A stretch of 39,962 nucleotides of DNA from Bacillota bacterium. Lineage in GTDB: Bacteria; Bacillota; Clostridia; Oscillospirales; Acutalibacteraceae. The notes under the pieces were generated by a model that saw only the letters and a list, made by a program, of their open reading frames with translations, was not told the DNA's origin and did not search any database. The translations under genes and the position numbers were made by a program. Shown one piece after another: positions 1 through 8,379 of this stretch. The stretch is from the NCBI GenBank assembly GCA_021769885.1, contig JAETSA010000001.1, positions 1 to 39,962 on the forward strand. Direction: 5' to 3'. How positions within the stretch are numbered: the stretch's first letter is position 1; every line of letters begins with the position of its first letter.

Positions 1-20
1 TCTATTCCCGCAAAACTCTG

Positions 21-130
21 CGACCTAAAACGGATGAGATTTTCGCCGATTTTTGGTGCAGAGGGCGACGATTGGCTTTCGCCAACCGAGACCGATAAGC
101 CGAAAATCGGCAAAAGGTCGCCGTTTTAGG
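21..130. repeat. Nested imperfect inverted repeat upstream of spo0A
   Basis: The outer arms are CCTAAAACGG (24-33) and CCGTTTTAGG (121-130). A second pair of arms, 40-56 and 100-115 (TTTTCGCCGATTTTTGG against CCGAAAATCGGCAAAA), pairs with few mismatches. The centre holds a small hairpin, TTGGC-tttc-GCCAA (72-85). The whole could fold as one long cruciform or RNA hairpin. I see no coding frame in 1-315. It could be a small non-autonomous repeat element, a structured RNA, or the 3' region of a gene outside the window; the sequence alone does not decide. Confidence 0.5.
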
Positions 131-254
131 CGGGTTCAAATTCGCGCCGCCTGGCTAGCATCTTATAATACCTAAATTTTTAAATGATACAAGGTACTGT
201 CATTTATTTTTTCGTGTTTTTTTGTAAAAAATAAAATAAATTTACGAAAAAGGA

Positions 255-283
255 TTGCCAAAATATAACTTATATGGTAAAAT
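255..283 (+). promoter_or_regulatory. Sigma-A-type promoter of spo0A
   Basis: TTGCCA (255-260), a 17-bp spacer and TAAAAT (278-283) lie 33 bp before the spo0A start codon. No clear 0A box (TGTCGAA) was seen nearby. The call rests on the match to the consensus and its position only. Confidence 0.55.
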
Positions 284-315
284 ATGGCAGAAATAAAATA
301 TTGGAGGTTGTTTTT

Positions 316-1098
316 ATGGAGAAAACACTAAAAGTTTTGTTTACGGAAGAAGCAAACGACTTCGGTAAACATTGCACCGCAGTTTTGAAGTCCTATGGCT
401 TTGATGTAAAGCTGGTTTCGAAGAACGGTGCGGAGGTTCTTCGAATGCTGGAAAGCGAAAAGCCGGACGTTCTGGTGATGGATGCGATTATGGCGTCTAC
501 CGATGCACTCGGCGTTTTGCATCAGATTTCTGCATCGAATCGCAAAAAGCCGTTGGTGATGGTCGTTTCCGGCGTGGACAATCAGCGCTTTGAAAACGAG
601 GTATTATTAGCGGGTGCTGATTATTATTTCCTGAAACCGTTTGACATCAGTATGATGGCGGAACGCATTATGCTGATGACAGGGTGGAATCAAAAGTCGG
701 GCGGCAAAAACGATACATACAGCAATACCGTGCGTATGAGCACCTCGGATTTGGAAGTGCTGGTCAGCGATATTATGCATCAAATCGGTGTACCCGCGCA
801 CATCAAAGGTTATCAGTACTTGCGTGAGGCGATTATTCTTTCCATTAACGATACAGAAATGATGAACTCGGTCACAAAGGTTTTGTATCCGACGGTTGCG
901 AAACGGTTTGCAACAACCTCTTCGCGCGTGGAGCGCGCCATCCGCCACGCGATTGAAGTGGCGTGGGATCGGGGAGATGTGGATGTGCTCAGCTCGTATT
1001 TCGGCTATACGATTCAGAATACGCGCGGCAAGCCTACAAATTCCGAATTTATTGCAATGATCAGCGATAAACTTCGACTGCAACTGAAAATATCATAA
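316..1098 (+). CDS. spo0A: Sporulation master regulator Spo0A
   Basis: Phosphorelay response regulator that turns on sporulation; it acts as a DNA-binding transcription factor in the cytoplasm. The 260-residue product has the usual Spo0A length. The receiver domain covers about residues 5-122, with phospho-acceptor D56 in VLVMDAIM, S85 at the switch Thr/Ser position and K107 in FLKPF. The Spo0A C-terminal domain covers about 145-260 and contains the family hallmarks GVPAHIKGY and [15 protein letters not shown] (recognition helix). The ATG at 316 is chosen because GGAGG at 303-307 sits 8 bases upstream; an upstream in-frame ATG at 274 has no ribosome binding site and lies inside the promoter. 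The acidic pocket pair that is normally Asp-Asp is Glu-Glu here (residues 11-12). The gene is monocistronic with its own promoter and a downstream hairpin terminator. Confidence 0.96.
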   Translation: MEKTLKVLFTEEANDFGKHCTAVLKSYGFDVKLVSKNGAEVLRMLESEKPDVLVMDAIMASTDALGVLHQISASNRKKPLVMVVSGVDNQRFENEVLLAGADYYFLKPFDISMMAERIMLMTGWNQKSGGKNDTYSNTVRMSTSDLEVLVSDIMHQIGVPAHIKGYQYLREAIILSINDTEMMNSVTKVLYPTVAKRFATTSSRVERAIRHAIEVAWDRGDVDVLSSYFGYTIQNTRGKPTNSEFIAMISDKLRLQLKIS

Positions 1099-1166
1099 GT
1101 CTTTTTATTTTTTTAATTTGAGATGTGATAAAACGCAACTATAATTGAGGGTATAGTATATGATAT

Positions 1167-1204
1167 AAGGGGCTGTAAAAAGCGTAAGTTTTTTACAACC
1201 CCTT
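1167..1204 (+). terminator. Intrinsic terminator after spo0A
   Basis: AAGGGG-c-TGTAAAAA and TTTTTTACA-a-CCCCTT form a long stem followed by GTTTTATATTT. It lies between the convergent genes spo0A and dusB and probably ends spo0A transcription; it may also serve dusB, although the minus-strand flank is less T-rich. Confidence 0.75.
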
Positions 1205-1207
1205 GTT

Positions 1208-2179
1208 TTATATTTGATTTTCTCTACAAATTTTATAGGCGATTTCCTCTAATTGCGCTATGCTCTCCAATTGCCCGAGCTGTCTGCGGTATTCTGCCGC
1301 ACCGCGAATCCCTTTGGTATACCAGGCGGCGTGCTTTCTCGCTTCCCGAATACCGATGCGTTCTCCCTTATATTCGCAAATCATTTGAATATGTTTGCAC
1401 ATCACGCGCATACGCTCTGAAACAGGCGGTTCGGGTAAAATTCTGCCGTCCGCAAGATAGGCGTTGATTTGTTGGAATATCCAAGGCCGCCCGAGTGCAC
1501 CGCGCCCGATCATCAGAAAATCGCAGTTGGTGTCCTCCAGCATTTTTGCGGCACTCGCGCCGTCCGTGATATCACCGTTCCCAACTACGGGAATCGAAAC
1601 AGCCTTTTTGACTTCTGCAATAATGCTGTGGTTGACAGGCGGTGCATACATTTGCTGACGGGTTCTGCCATGCACGGTAACGGCGGCGGCACCCGCGGCC
1701 TCTGCGCGTTTTGCCATTTCAACGGCATTGATATGTGCATCATCCCAACCTGCCCGAATTTTTACGGTAACGGGAATGCTTCCGCTCGCTTTCTTTACGG
1801 CAGCAACGATTTTTTCAGCAAGAACGGGGTCGCGCATCAAGGAGGCTCCGCCGCCGTTCCCTGCAATCTTCGGTGCGGGACAGCCCATATTGATATCAAT
1901 AAACTGCGGCTCTACGGACAAAACCGATTCTACAGAGCTTGCCATAATTTCAGGGTCACTGCCGAAAATCTGCACGCCTGCGGGGCGTTCGGCAGGGGAA
2001 AGCTGCATCAGGGCTTTGGATTTTCTGTCGCCCATCGAAACACCTTTGGAGCTGATCATTTCCGAAACTGCATACGCCGCGCCGTAGCTTCGGCAAAGCT
2101 CCCGAAAAGCTCTGTCCGCAACGCCTGCCATCGGTGCAAGCGCCGCGTAACCTTCCATTTCTAAATTTCCGATTTTCAT
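1208..2179 (-). CDS. dusB: tRNA-dihydrouridine synthase DusB
   Basis: Flavoenzyme that reduces specific uridines in the tRNA D-loop to dihydrouridine using FMN and NADPH; cytoplasmic. The 323-residue protein has the Dus TIM-barrel pattern: the N-terminal LAPMAGVADRAFR segment, the active-site Cys100 in NMGCPAPK, VKIRAGWDD, VHGRTRQQMY and the FMN-phosphate segment VVGNGDI, then a helical C-terminal domain with RKHAAWY. Length is normal for the family. The ATG at 2179 is preceded by AAGGTG. The segment after the catalytic Cys reads IAGNGGG where most DusB proteins have a lysine before NG, a minor deviation. It is transcribed leftward from its own promoter and is convergent with spo0A. Confidence 0.92.
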   Translation of the reverse strand: MKIGNLEMEGYAALAPMAGVADRAFRELCRSYGAAYAVSEMISSKGVSMGDRKSKALMQLSPAERPAGVQIFGSDPEIMASSVESVLSVEPQFIDINMGCPAPKIAGNGGGASLMRDPVLAEKIVAAVKKASGSIPVTVKIRAGWDDAHINAVEMAKRAEAAGAAAVTVHGRTRQQMYAPPVNHSIIAEVKKAVSIPVVGNGDITDGASAAKMLEDTNCDFLMIGRGALGRPWIFQQINAYLADGRILPEPPVSERMRVMCKHIQMICEYKGERIGIREARKHAAWYTKGIRGAAEYRRQLGQLESIAQLEEIAYKICRENQI

Positions 2180-2208
2180 ACAAACACCTTATTTTTTTAA
2201 TGATTAAA

Positions 2209-2237
2209 AGTATAACACACTTTAATTTTTACGGCAA
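2209..2237 (-). promoter_or_regulatory. Sigma-A-type promoter of dusB
   Basis: On the minus strand TTGCCG (2237-2232), a 17-bp spacer and TATACT (2214-2209) precede the dusB ATG by about 30 bp. Confidence 0.6.
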
Positions 2238-2319
2238 CTTCAAATTTCTCGTGCATTCTTGCCGAAAGTATGGTATATTCTATTTATAATTCAATTCGCA
2301 TTTGATTTTGGAGTACTGT

Positions 2320-4893
2320 ATGAAATTATTGATACTTGACGGCAACAGCATTTTGAACCGCGCTTTTTACGGAATTAAGCTTTTAACGACCAAAGACGGT
2401 CGATTTACCAATGCCATTTACGGTTTTATGAATATCTTGCTGAAATTAGAGGGAGATGTGCAGCCGGATTCGGTTGCGGTCACATTTGACTTGAAAGCAC
2501 CGACCTTTCGCCATAAAATGTATGACGGTTATAAAGCCAACCGTAAGGGAATGCCGCCCGAGCTTGCCGAGCAAATGCCGATTCTGAAAGAGTTGCTGAG
2601 TTTGCTTGGTTATTCCATCGTGACTAAAGAAGGCTTTGAAGCCGACGATTTAATCGGTACGCTTTCGGCAAATACAAAAGCAGAAGATCAATGCTTTATC
2701 GCGACGGGCGACAGGGACAGCCTGCAATTGGTGCGGGAAAATGTATCTGTTTTGCTGGCTTCCACAAAAATGGGACGTCCCGAAACAAACGTCTACGATA
2801 TTGCACGCATTCGTGAAGAATACGGCGTAACCCCGAAGCAAATGATTGACATTAAAGCCTTAATGGGCGACAGCTCCGACAATATCCCGGGTGTTGCGGG
2901 CATCGGCAAAAAGACGGCGGAGGATTTAATTGTTCGTTTTCATTCCGTGGATGAAATTTATGCGAATTTGGAGTCGATTGATGTAAAACCCGGTGTGCGT
3001 CAAAAATTGACGGACGGGAAAGATATGGCGTATTTAAGCTATCGGCTCGGCACAATCAAACTGGATGTTCCGATGGATACAGAGATTACGCACTATGTCA
3101 AAACGCAGGCAAATGCTGCCGCCGCAACCGCACTGCTAACGTCCTTAGAGATGTTTAAGATTCTCGAAAAATTAAATCTTTCTGCGGATAACGATGTGCC
3201 AAAAACCGTGGATGTGAAAGCGCAAAGTAAAAAACTGCCTTTGGTATACGGACTTTTATCCGCAGATGCCGTTGTGCAGGATGGCAAAGTATATTGCGCA
3301 CTGCGCGGGGAAGACGCACTGTATTTCCAAAGTACAGCTGCTGTAGTCAAGGCGGATTTGACGGATGCGGCACAGCGTGATTGCTTTTTAGAGATATTGG
3401 CAGATGCCTCTATTGAGAAATATGTGTATTCTGCAAAAGAAATATTTGCCTATGCTTTGAAATACGGCGTGCAGGTGCAAAATGTTAAAATGGATATCAC
3501 ACTCGGGGCTTATCTTTTGAATCCCTCTGCCAAGGACTATGACCTCACGCGATTGATTCAGGAATACTGCCCGATTCGAAACGAGGCAGAAGGCGAAGAA
3601 GCTTTTGCCGCTGACTGTGCAAACCTGACGGTTTTGTGTGAAAAAATTACGGCAAGGCTCGAACTCAACGAACAGAGCGCCTTGCTGACGGAAATGGAAA
3701 TTCCCTTAGCTGAGGTGCTCGCTTCTATGGAGCGCGTCGGCGTGTTGGTGGATAAAGCAGGGATTGAAGCCTTCTCCGAAATGCTCAGCGGCAAAATTGC
3801 CGAGTTGCAAAGCACAATTTACGAGCTTGCAGGGGAGGAGTTTAATATCAACTCCCCAAAACAGCTCGGTGAAATTCTGTTTGTTAAATTGCAGATTCCG
3901 ACCAAAAAGAAAACAAAAACAGGGTATTCGACCAATGCCGAAGTGTTGGAAGGTTTGGCGGATGAATATGAAATCGTGCGGCACATTTTGGCATACCGCA
4001 CGCTTGCCAAGCTGAAATCCACATATTGTGACGGACTGTTAAAGGTGATTGGCAGTGACGGCAGAATCCATTCCTGCTTCAATCAGACCGAAACGCGCAC
4101 GGGCAGAATCTCTTCGACCGAGCCGAATTTGCAGAATATTCCCGTGCGGCAGGAGCTCGGCCGCGAAATGCGCAAATTCTTTATGGCAGGCGAGGGGAAC
4201 TTGCTTGTAGATGCCGACTATTCACAAATCGAATTGCGCGTGCTTGCGGATATCGCAAATGACACGGCGATGATAGAAGCGTTTAACGACGGCACGGACA
4301 TTCACACAGTGACCGCCTCGCAGGTTTTTAAAATGCCGCAGCAGATGGTCACGCCGCTGATGCGCAGTCGTGCAAAGGCAGTGAATTTCGGTATCGTTTA
4401 CGGCATCGGTGCATTTTCGCTGAGTAAGGATATCGGTGTTACACGTGCGGAAGCAGACAGATACATTAAGGATTATCTGCACCATTATGCAGGCGTGGAC
4501 CGCTATATGAAAGAGGTCGTGGAGCAGGCGAAAAAAGACGGATATGCAAAAACGCTGTTTGAACGCCGTCGGTATTTGCCGGAGCTCGCTTCTTCCAACG
4601 GGATGCTTCGTGCGTTCGGCGAACGCGTCGCACGGAATATGCCCATTCAGGGTACAGCGGCGGATATCATTAAAATTGCGATGATCCGTGTGTATCGCCG
4701 CTTAAAAGAAGAAAAAATGCAGGCACAGTTGATTTTGCAGGTGCACGATGAATTGATTGTGGAAGCACCCGAATCAGAAATTCAAAAAGCCGCGCAAATC
4801 GTATCACAGGAAATGGAAAATGCGTGCAAAATGAAGGTGCGTCTGCAAAGTGATGCCAACATCGGCAAAACTTGGTATGATGCAAAGGCATAA
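2320..4893 (+). CDS. polA: DNA polymerase I
   Basis: Repair and Okazaki-fragment polymerase of 857 residues. Residues 1 to about 290 are the 5'-3' exonuclease (FEN) domain, with LDGNSILNRAFYG, EADDLIGTL and the helix-hairpin-helix around GDSSDNIPGVAGIGKK. The central 3'-5' exonuclease-like domain lacks the metal-binding Asp/Glu motifs (no DTET-type ExoI motif), so proofreading is predicted absent, as in other Firmicute Pol I enzymes such as the Bacillus stearothermophilus enzyme. The polymerase domain is complete: motif A DYSQIELR, motif B RSRAKAVNFGIVYG and motif C VHDEL. The ATG at 2320 has TTGGAG at 2308-2313; an in-frame ATG at 2302 lies upstream of that site. The next gene starts two bases after the stop, so the two are probably co-translated. 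Confidence 0.96.
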   Translation: MKLLILDGNSILNRAFYGIKLLTTKDGRFTNAIYGFMNILLKLEGDVQPDSVAVTFDLKAPTFRHKMYDGYKANRKGMPPELAEQMPILKELLSLLGYSIVTKEGFEADDLIGTLSANTKAEDQCFIATGDRDSLQLVRENVSVLLASTKMGRPETNVYDIARIREEYGVTPKQMIDIKALMGDSSDNIPGVAGIGKKTAEDLIVRFHSVDEIYANLESIDVKPGVRQKLTDGKDMAYLSYRLGTIKLDVPMDTEITHYVKTQANAAAATALLTSLEMFKILEKLNLSADNDVPKTVDVKAQSKKLPLVYGLLSADAVVQDGKVYCALRGEDALYFQSTAAVVKADLTDAAQRDCFLEILADASIEKYVYSAKEIFAYALKYGVQVQNVKMDITLGAYLLNPSAKDYDLTRLIQEYCPIRNEAEGEEAFAADCANLTVLCEKITARLELNEQSALLTEMEIPLAEVLASMERVGVLVDKAGIEAFSEMLSGKIAELQSTIYELAGEEFNINSPKQLGEILFVKLQIPTKKKTKTGYSTNAEVLEGLADEYEIVRHILAYRTLAKLKSTYCDGLLKVIGSDGRIHSCFNQTETRTGRISSTEPNLQNIPVRQELGREMRKFFMAGEGNLLVDADYSQIELRVLADIANDTAMIEAFNDGTDIHTVTASQVFKMPQQMVTPLMRSRAKAVNFGIVYGIGAFSLSKDIGVTRAEADRYIKDYLHHYAGVDRYMKEVVEQAKKDGYAKTLFERRRYLPELASSNGMLRAFGERVARNMPIQGTAADIIKIAMIRVYRRLKEEKMQAQLILQVHDELIVEAPESEIQKAAQIVSQEMENACKMKVRLQSDANIGKTWYDAKA

Positions 4894-4895
4894 CG

Positions 4896-5753
4896 ATGAA
4901 AAATATTATTTTTGTTTGTACAGGCAATACTTGCCGAAGCCCCATGGCAGAGGGGCTGTTTCGCAAATATCTTTGCGAGCGTAATTTGGATTTTATTTCT
5001 GTAAAAAGTGCAGGTTTGGCGGCGGCTGTCGGCTTACCGCCGTCCGACAATGCCGTAGAAGCCGCCGCGGCACTTGGGGCGGATATTTCCGCACACCGTT
5101 CTCGGGCACTCACGCAATATGATTTCTCACAAGATACATATTTTGTGTGTATGACTTCGTCCCACGCGATGATTTTGCGGCAATATACGAAAAAAGAACA
5201 AATTCTGACGTTGAATGTGCCCGACCCGTATATGGGGGATTTGTCGGTGTATATGGCGGCCGCTGAACAGATTACAGCCTCCTTTGATACGGTCTTTCGG
5301 TTTGTATTCGGGTGCGCGCCGCCGCGCAGAATGTGTCTTTCGGATGTAGAGTCGGTTGCCGAAATCGAAACCGCTTGTTTTGCCCACCCGTGGACGTCGG
5401 CGGGGTTAGCGGAGGAAACTGAAAATCCGACCGCGAGGTTCTTTGTTGCAGAAAGTGACGGAAAGCCGATTGCATATATCGGCGCAAACAATATTGCGGG
5501 GGAAGTTTATATTACCAATATTGCCGTCCTACCGTCTTACAGAAAACGCGGAATCGGGGAATTGCTTTTGTCCGCATTACTGACAGCTTCCGAAAAAGAG
5601 CAGGCGGAATTTGTAACCTTAGAGGTTCGCAAGAGCAATCAGGCAGCGATTCATCTGTATGAAAAGCTGGGCTTTTCAAAATGCGGACTCCGCAAGGGAT
5701 TTTACCGCGACCCTGACGAAGACGCACTGATTTTCACGCACAATTTCCATTAA
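4896..5753 (+). CDS. Fusion: low-molecular-weight protein-tyrosine phosphatase and RimI-type N-acetyltransferase
   Basis: Two complete domains in one 285-residue protein. Residues 1 to about 140 are an LMW-PTP/YwlE-type phosphatase: P-loop CTGNTCR (Cys8 to Arg14) and the catalytic-acid motif DPY (Asp110). Residues about 146-285 are a GNAT acetyltransferase resembling RimI, which acetylates the N-terminal alanine of ribosomal protein S18: it has ACFAHPWT, the acetyl-CoA loop RKRGIG (216-221) and the C-terminal NQAAIHLYEKLGF. There is no stop or frameshift between the domains. The start lies two bases after the polA stop, implying coupled translation. LMW-PTP and RimI are normally separate genes; the shared role, if any, is unknown. 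The phosphatase may act on phospho-arginine or phospho-tyrosine. Confidence 0.88.
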   Translation: MKNIIFVCTGNTCRSPMAEGLFRKYLCERNLDFISVKSAGLAAAVGLPPSDNAVEAAAALGADISAHRSRALTQYDFSQDTYFVCMTSSHAMILRQYTKKEQILTLNVPDPYMGDLSVYMAAAEQITASFDTVFRFVFGCAPPRRMCLSDVESVAEIETACFAHPWTSAGLAEETENPTARFFVAESDGKPIAYIGANNIAGEVYITNIAVLPSYRKRGIGELLLSALLTASEKEQAEFVTLEVRKSNQAAIHLYEKLGFSKCGLRKGFYRDPDEDALIFTHNFH

Positions 5754-5776
5754 AATATTACAAAAGGGGCAAAAGT

Positions 5777-6094
5777 ATGAAAGAGTTGTTTTTTTCGAAC
5801 GTTCCCGCAAGCATCGCAGTCCTTGGGTTGGTTGGCTACTTCTTCGGTATGGCAGTCGTGTTTATCCTCAATCCAATCAAAAATGCCGAAAGCTTTTCCG
5901 TGAAGCCTGTAGACAATGCAGGCAAAACGGAAATCCGCGTGTATTACGGCGGCATTTCCTTCGCGCTCGGCGCATTTTTGCTGTATCTGACCTTGGCTTT
6001 ACAAACACCGATTTATTCACTGGTGGGCGGTCTTTTCTTTTCGACGACCGTATTTGTTACGCGTACCGTTTTTCTGTTTGTGGATAAGGGCTAG
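5777..6094 (+). CDS. Small integral membrane protein, DUF4345-like
   Basis: A 105-residue hydrophobic protein with about three to four membrane segments: residues about 10-31, 52-71 and 75-100. The segment RVYYGGISFALGAFLL resembles the conserved core of DUF4345 membrane proteins. The start ATG follows AAAGGGGC at a suitable distance, 23 bases after the phosphatase-acetyltransferase stop, so it probably belongs to the polA transcript. Function unknown. Confidence 0.65.
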   Translation: MKELFFSNVPASIAVLGLVGYFFGMAVVFILNPIKNAESFSVKPVDNAGKTEIRVYYGGISFALGAFLLYLTLALQTPIYSLVGGLFFSTTVFVTRTVFLFVDKG

Positions 6095-6145
6095 AAATGC
6101 CCGTATACCAAATTGGCGATTCCCGCTGAGGGACTTTTTGTTGTG

Positions 6146-6179
6146 GCACTTTGGACTTGCTTTATTTTGTCAAAAGTGC
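6146..6179 (+). terminator. Hairpin after the polA cluster, possible terminator
   Basis: GCACTTTGGAC (6146-6156) and GTCAAAAGTGC (6169-6179) pair except for one position. There is no T-run directly after it, so terminator function is uncertain. The surrounding stretch 6095-6275 holds this hairpin and the promoter of the next gene, and I see no coding frame in it. Confidence 0.35.
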
Positions 6180-6218
6180 TGTATTAAAGCAAAACTTACG
6201 CATATTTTTCATTAGATA

Positions 6219-6247
6219 TTGCAAGAAACGGTAAAATATGCTATGAT
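6219..6247 (+). promoter_or_regulatory. Sigma-A-type promoter of the PTS IIC gene
   Basis: TTGCAA (6219-6224), 17-bp spacer, TATGAT (6242-6247), 28 bp before the start codon at 6276. Confidence 0.6.
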
Positions 6248-6275
6248 TTAAAAATCAATTCTTGGGGGAATGTGT

Positions 6276-7748
6276 ATGCTCAAACGGGAAATTCGCAGTT
6301 TACGCGAAAATATCAATCGTGCCACTTCTATAATGTTTATTGTACAGCTCTTTGGTGCTTTGGGGGCAGGATTCTTTTTTGTTGTGCAAAATGTGCTGGG
6401 GGTACAGCACATTTTGGGTGCAACAGAGCCGCAAAACGAAAATATTTTGTGGTTTATTCTGTTTTGGGCAACGGATTTCTTTTTTGTCGTAATGGCGGTA
6501 GTTTTGTCGTATTTGATTGCAGGTCTGCCCGCAATCGCACCGGCGTTCGCTTTAAGCATCTATTTTGCACATTTTGCAGGCACGCCGATTTCGGGCGTGG
6601 ATGCCTATTCCGCTTATTTCGCAACACCTTTGCAGAACGGCGGCGGTGCCAATATCGGCTATATGGGCTATTTGATATTGGCAATCTTCTTAGCATACTG
6701 TATCAAATACCTGTTTATCGCTTGGAACAATTGCAAAGAATTTTTAGGCGGGAAATTGGATAAAGCCTTTGCCAAAAAACGTGCCGCAGGGAAAAAACTG
6801 CCGGAAACCTTGACGGGCGTCGGCATTTTAGAACAGGTGGATTTGATTGTATTGGTTTTGATTATGCCCGTTGTTTCTGCTGCAATGACCTTTTTGCTGA
6901 TTCACTACGGTATTGAAATTCCGTTCCGTGCGCTTGGCGACGCTTTGATTGCGCCGCTGACACAGCTTTCAGGCGTATCAACCGTGTTGTGCGCCTTGGT
7001 TATGGGATTGATGGTCGGTTTCGATTTGATTGGACCCGTTTCTATGTCTGCTTTTGCAGTGGCGATTGCCGCATTTGCAGAGGGCAATGCACAGCTTATG
7101 ACGATTTACGGCGCGTGCTTTGTAACGATTGGCTGGGTTCCGTTGATGTGTGTGCTTCTGCAAAAAATTACCAAGAAGGGTGCGGCGCCCGATAACGATG
7201 ATTTCAATCTCGCGGTCAGCGGACCGATTAACGCATTTTTTGAAAATATCAAATTAACGGTTGCTTTCGCGATGCCGTATGCCTACAGAAGTCCTTTGAC
7301 GGTTATTCCGGGGCTAATGATTGGTTCTGCAGCAACAGGCGTGCTGACCGCTTTATTTGGAATCGTGAACACCGCATACCTTATGGAACTGCCGAAATAT
7401 GGCAACGGTGAAACCTTCGCCGAAATGTTTGCACGCGGGGAGAGATATATTTCGTTTACCTTGCCGTTGCGCTCAGGCGATTGGCTGACTTGCCGTATCC
7501 CGTTATTCTTTATCATTCTTGCAGGTGCGCTTATCGGCGGCGTATGTATGTTCTTATTCAAATTGGCGGCAACCCGTTCGCAGAAAAAACGCGGCACTTT
7601 CGTCGCGTGCACGGGTGATGTTGTTTTGGAATTTCGTGCATATGCGCAAAAGCTTTGGAAAGTCTTTAAGTCCGAACGCGGCAAACTACCTGAAAAATAT
7701 ACAGAGATACAAGAAGAAACACGAGAATCCGCTGACACCAAGCTGTAA
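6276..7748 (+). CDS. PTS fructose-type IIC permease, stand-alone
   Basis: A 490-residue polytopic membrane protein resembling the IIC permease component of fructose-family phosphotransferase systems. Key segments are MGLMVGFDLIGPVS (compare the family's FDMGGPVNKAA loop) and the later FAMPYAYRSPLTVIPGLMIGSAATG (a variant of the conserved E-G-A-I-P-F-A region, where the Glu is not conserved). The last 70 residues are a charged cytoplasmic tail. There is no IIA or IIB domain in the protein or nearby, so it either borrows them from another system or is not a sugar phosphotransferase at all. The ATG at 6276 has GGGGGA upstream with good spacing; the ATG at 6270 is too close to that site. It is probably co-transcribed with the DUF4358 gene that follows 23 bases later. 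Confidence 0.75.
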   Translation: MLKREIRSLRENINRATSIMFIVQLFGALGAGFFFVVQNVLGVQHILGATEPQNENILWFILFWATDFFFVVMAVVLSYLIAGLPAIAPAFALSIYFAHFAGTPISGVDAYSAYFATPLQNGGGANIGYMGYLILAIFLAYCIKYLFIAWNNCKEFLGGKLDKAFAKKRAAGKKLPETLTGVGILEQVDLIVLVLIMPVVSAAMTFLLIHYGIEIPFRALGDALIAPLTQLSGVSTVLCALVMGLMVGFDLIGPVSMSAFAVAIAAFAEGNAQLMTIYGACFVTIGWVPLMCVLLQKITKKGAAPDNDDFNLAVSGPINAFFENIKLTVAFAMPYAYRSPLTVIPGLMIGSAATGVLTALFGIVNTAYLMELPKYGNGETFAEMFARGERYISFTLPLRSGDWLTCRIPLFFIILAGALIGGVCMFLFKLAATRSQKKRGTFVACTGDVVLEFRAYAQKLWKVFKSERGKLPEKYTEIQEETRESADTKL

Positions 7749-7771
7749 TTTGAGTTACGGGGATTAAATTT

Positions 7772-8293
7772 ATGAAAAGCGATGCACAAAGAGGGAGTCG
7801 CAAAAGCGTGGGGGTAGTAATTACTGTTTTGGCTGTGCTGTGCTTGTTTTCCGTCTTTGCAATTCGTGAGATTCATACACGCTCTGTCTCGGCGAAGTCT
7901 GATGTATGGATAGAACAGTCGGAATCCGCCGAACAACTTGCTGCGGATTTGGCGGTGCGTATCGATATGACGGATCTTGTACAGCTGAACAGTGCACAAA
8001 TTGAAAAATATTATGCTGTACCGAAAGAAACGTTGGAGAAAGCGGTCGTGTATTCGAATACTACAGAATCCGAGCTTCGCGAAATTGCTGTATTTCAGGT
8101 CGGTTCTCCGGCGGAACGCGATATGGTGATGAACGCTGTGAATACGCGCATTTCTGCTTTTTCGGCTACTTACAATCTCTCCAACAGTGCAAACAGCGAG
8201 AAAATGTATTTTGTCGGCAACAGCGGACCGTATGTTGTATTCGTTATCGGTGTGCCGTATGCACGTACCTCTGCGGCTGTACGCGGCGAATAG
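7772..8293 (+). CDS. DUF4358-like membrane-anchored protein
   Basis: A 173-residue protein with one N-terminal membrane segment (about residues 13-31) after a short basic tail, and an extracytoplasmic domain. The core pattern (LAVRIDM, EKYYAV, ELREIAVFQVGSPAERDMV, an exposed repeat of small residues, then GNSGPYVVFVIG) fits DUF4358, a family of small exported proteins common in Clostridia. RBS GGGGATT precedes the ATG. Function unknown; the operon position with a PTS-type permease gives no clear clue. Confidence 0.7.
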   Translation: MKSDAQRGSRKSVGVVITVLAVLCLFSVFAIREIHTRSVSAKSDVWIEQSESAEQLAADLAVRIDMTDLVQLNSAQIEKYYAVPKETLEKAVVYSNTTESELREIAVFQVGSPAERDMVMNAVNTRISAFSATYNLSNSANSEKMYFVGNSGPYVVFVIGVPYARTSAAVRGE

Positions 8294-8314
8294 CGGAAAC
8301 GGCAAAAAAAGCAG

Positions 8315-8343
8315 TTGAAATTATCTCCCTTTTCGTGTATAAT
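8315..8343 (+). promoter_or_regulatory. Sigma-A promoter of ychF
   Basis: TTGAAA (8315-8320), 17-bp spacer and a consensus TATAAT (8338-8343), 36 bp before the ychF start. Confidence 0.72.
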
Positions 8344-8379
8344 ATCTCCTTGGCTACCAAACAAAAGGAATGACAAAGA

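Noticed and set aside
1469-2164. Long plus-strand open frame opposite dusB
   Set aside because: It is the complement of a well-conserved coding gene, has no ribosome binding site and shows low-complexity Cys/His/Arg-rich composition typical of antisense frames.
4670-5491. 273-codon minus-strand frame across polA and the phosphatase-acetyltransferase
   Set aside because: It spans two conserved genes on the other strand, has no RBS and no recognisable domain.
7283-8305. 340-codon minus-strand frame opposite the IIC and DUF4358 genes
   Set aside because: Shadow frame of two supported genes; composition and lack of a start signal argue against coding.
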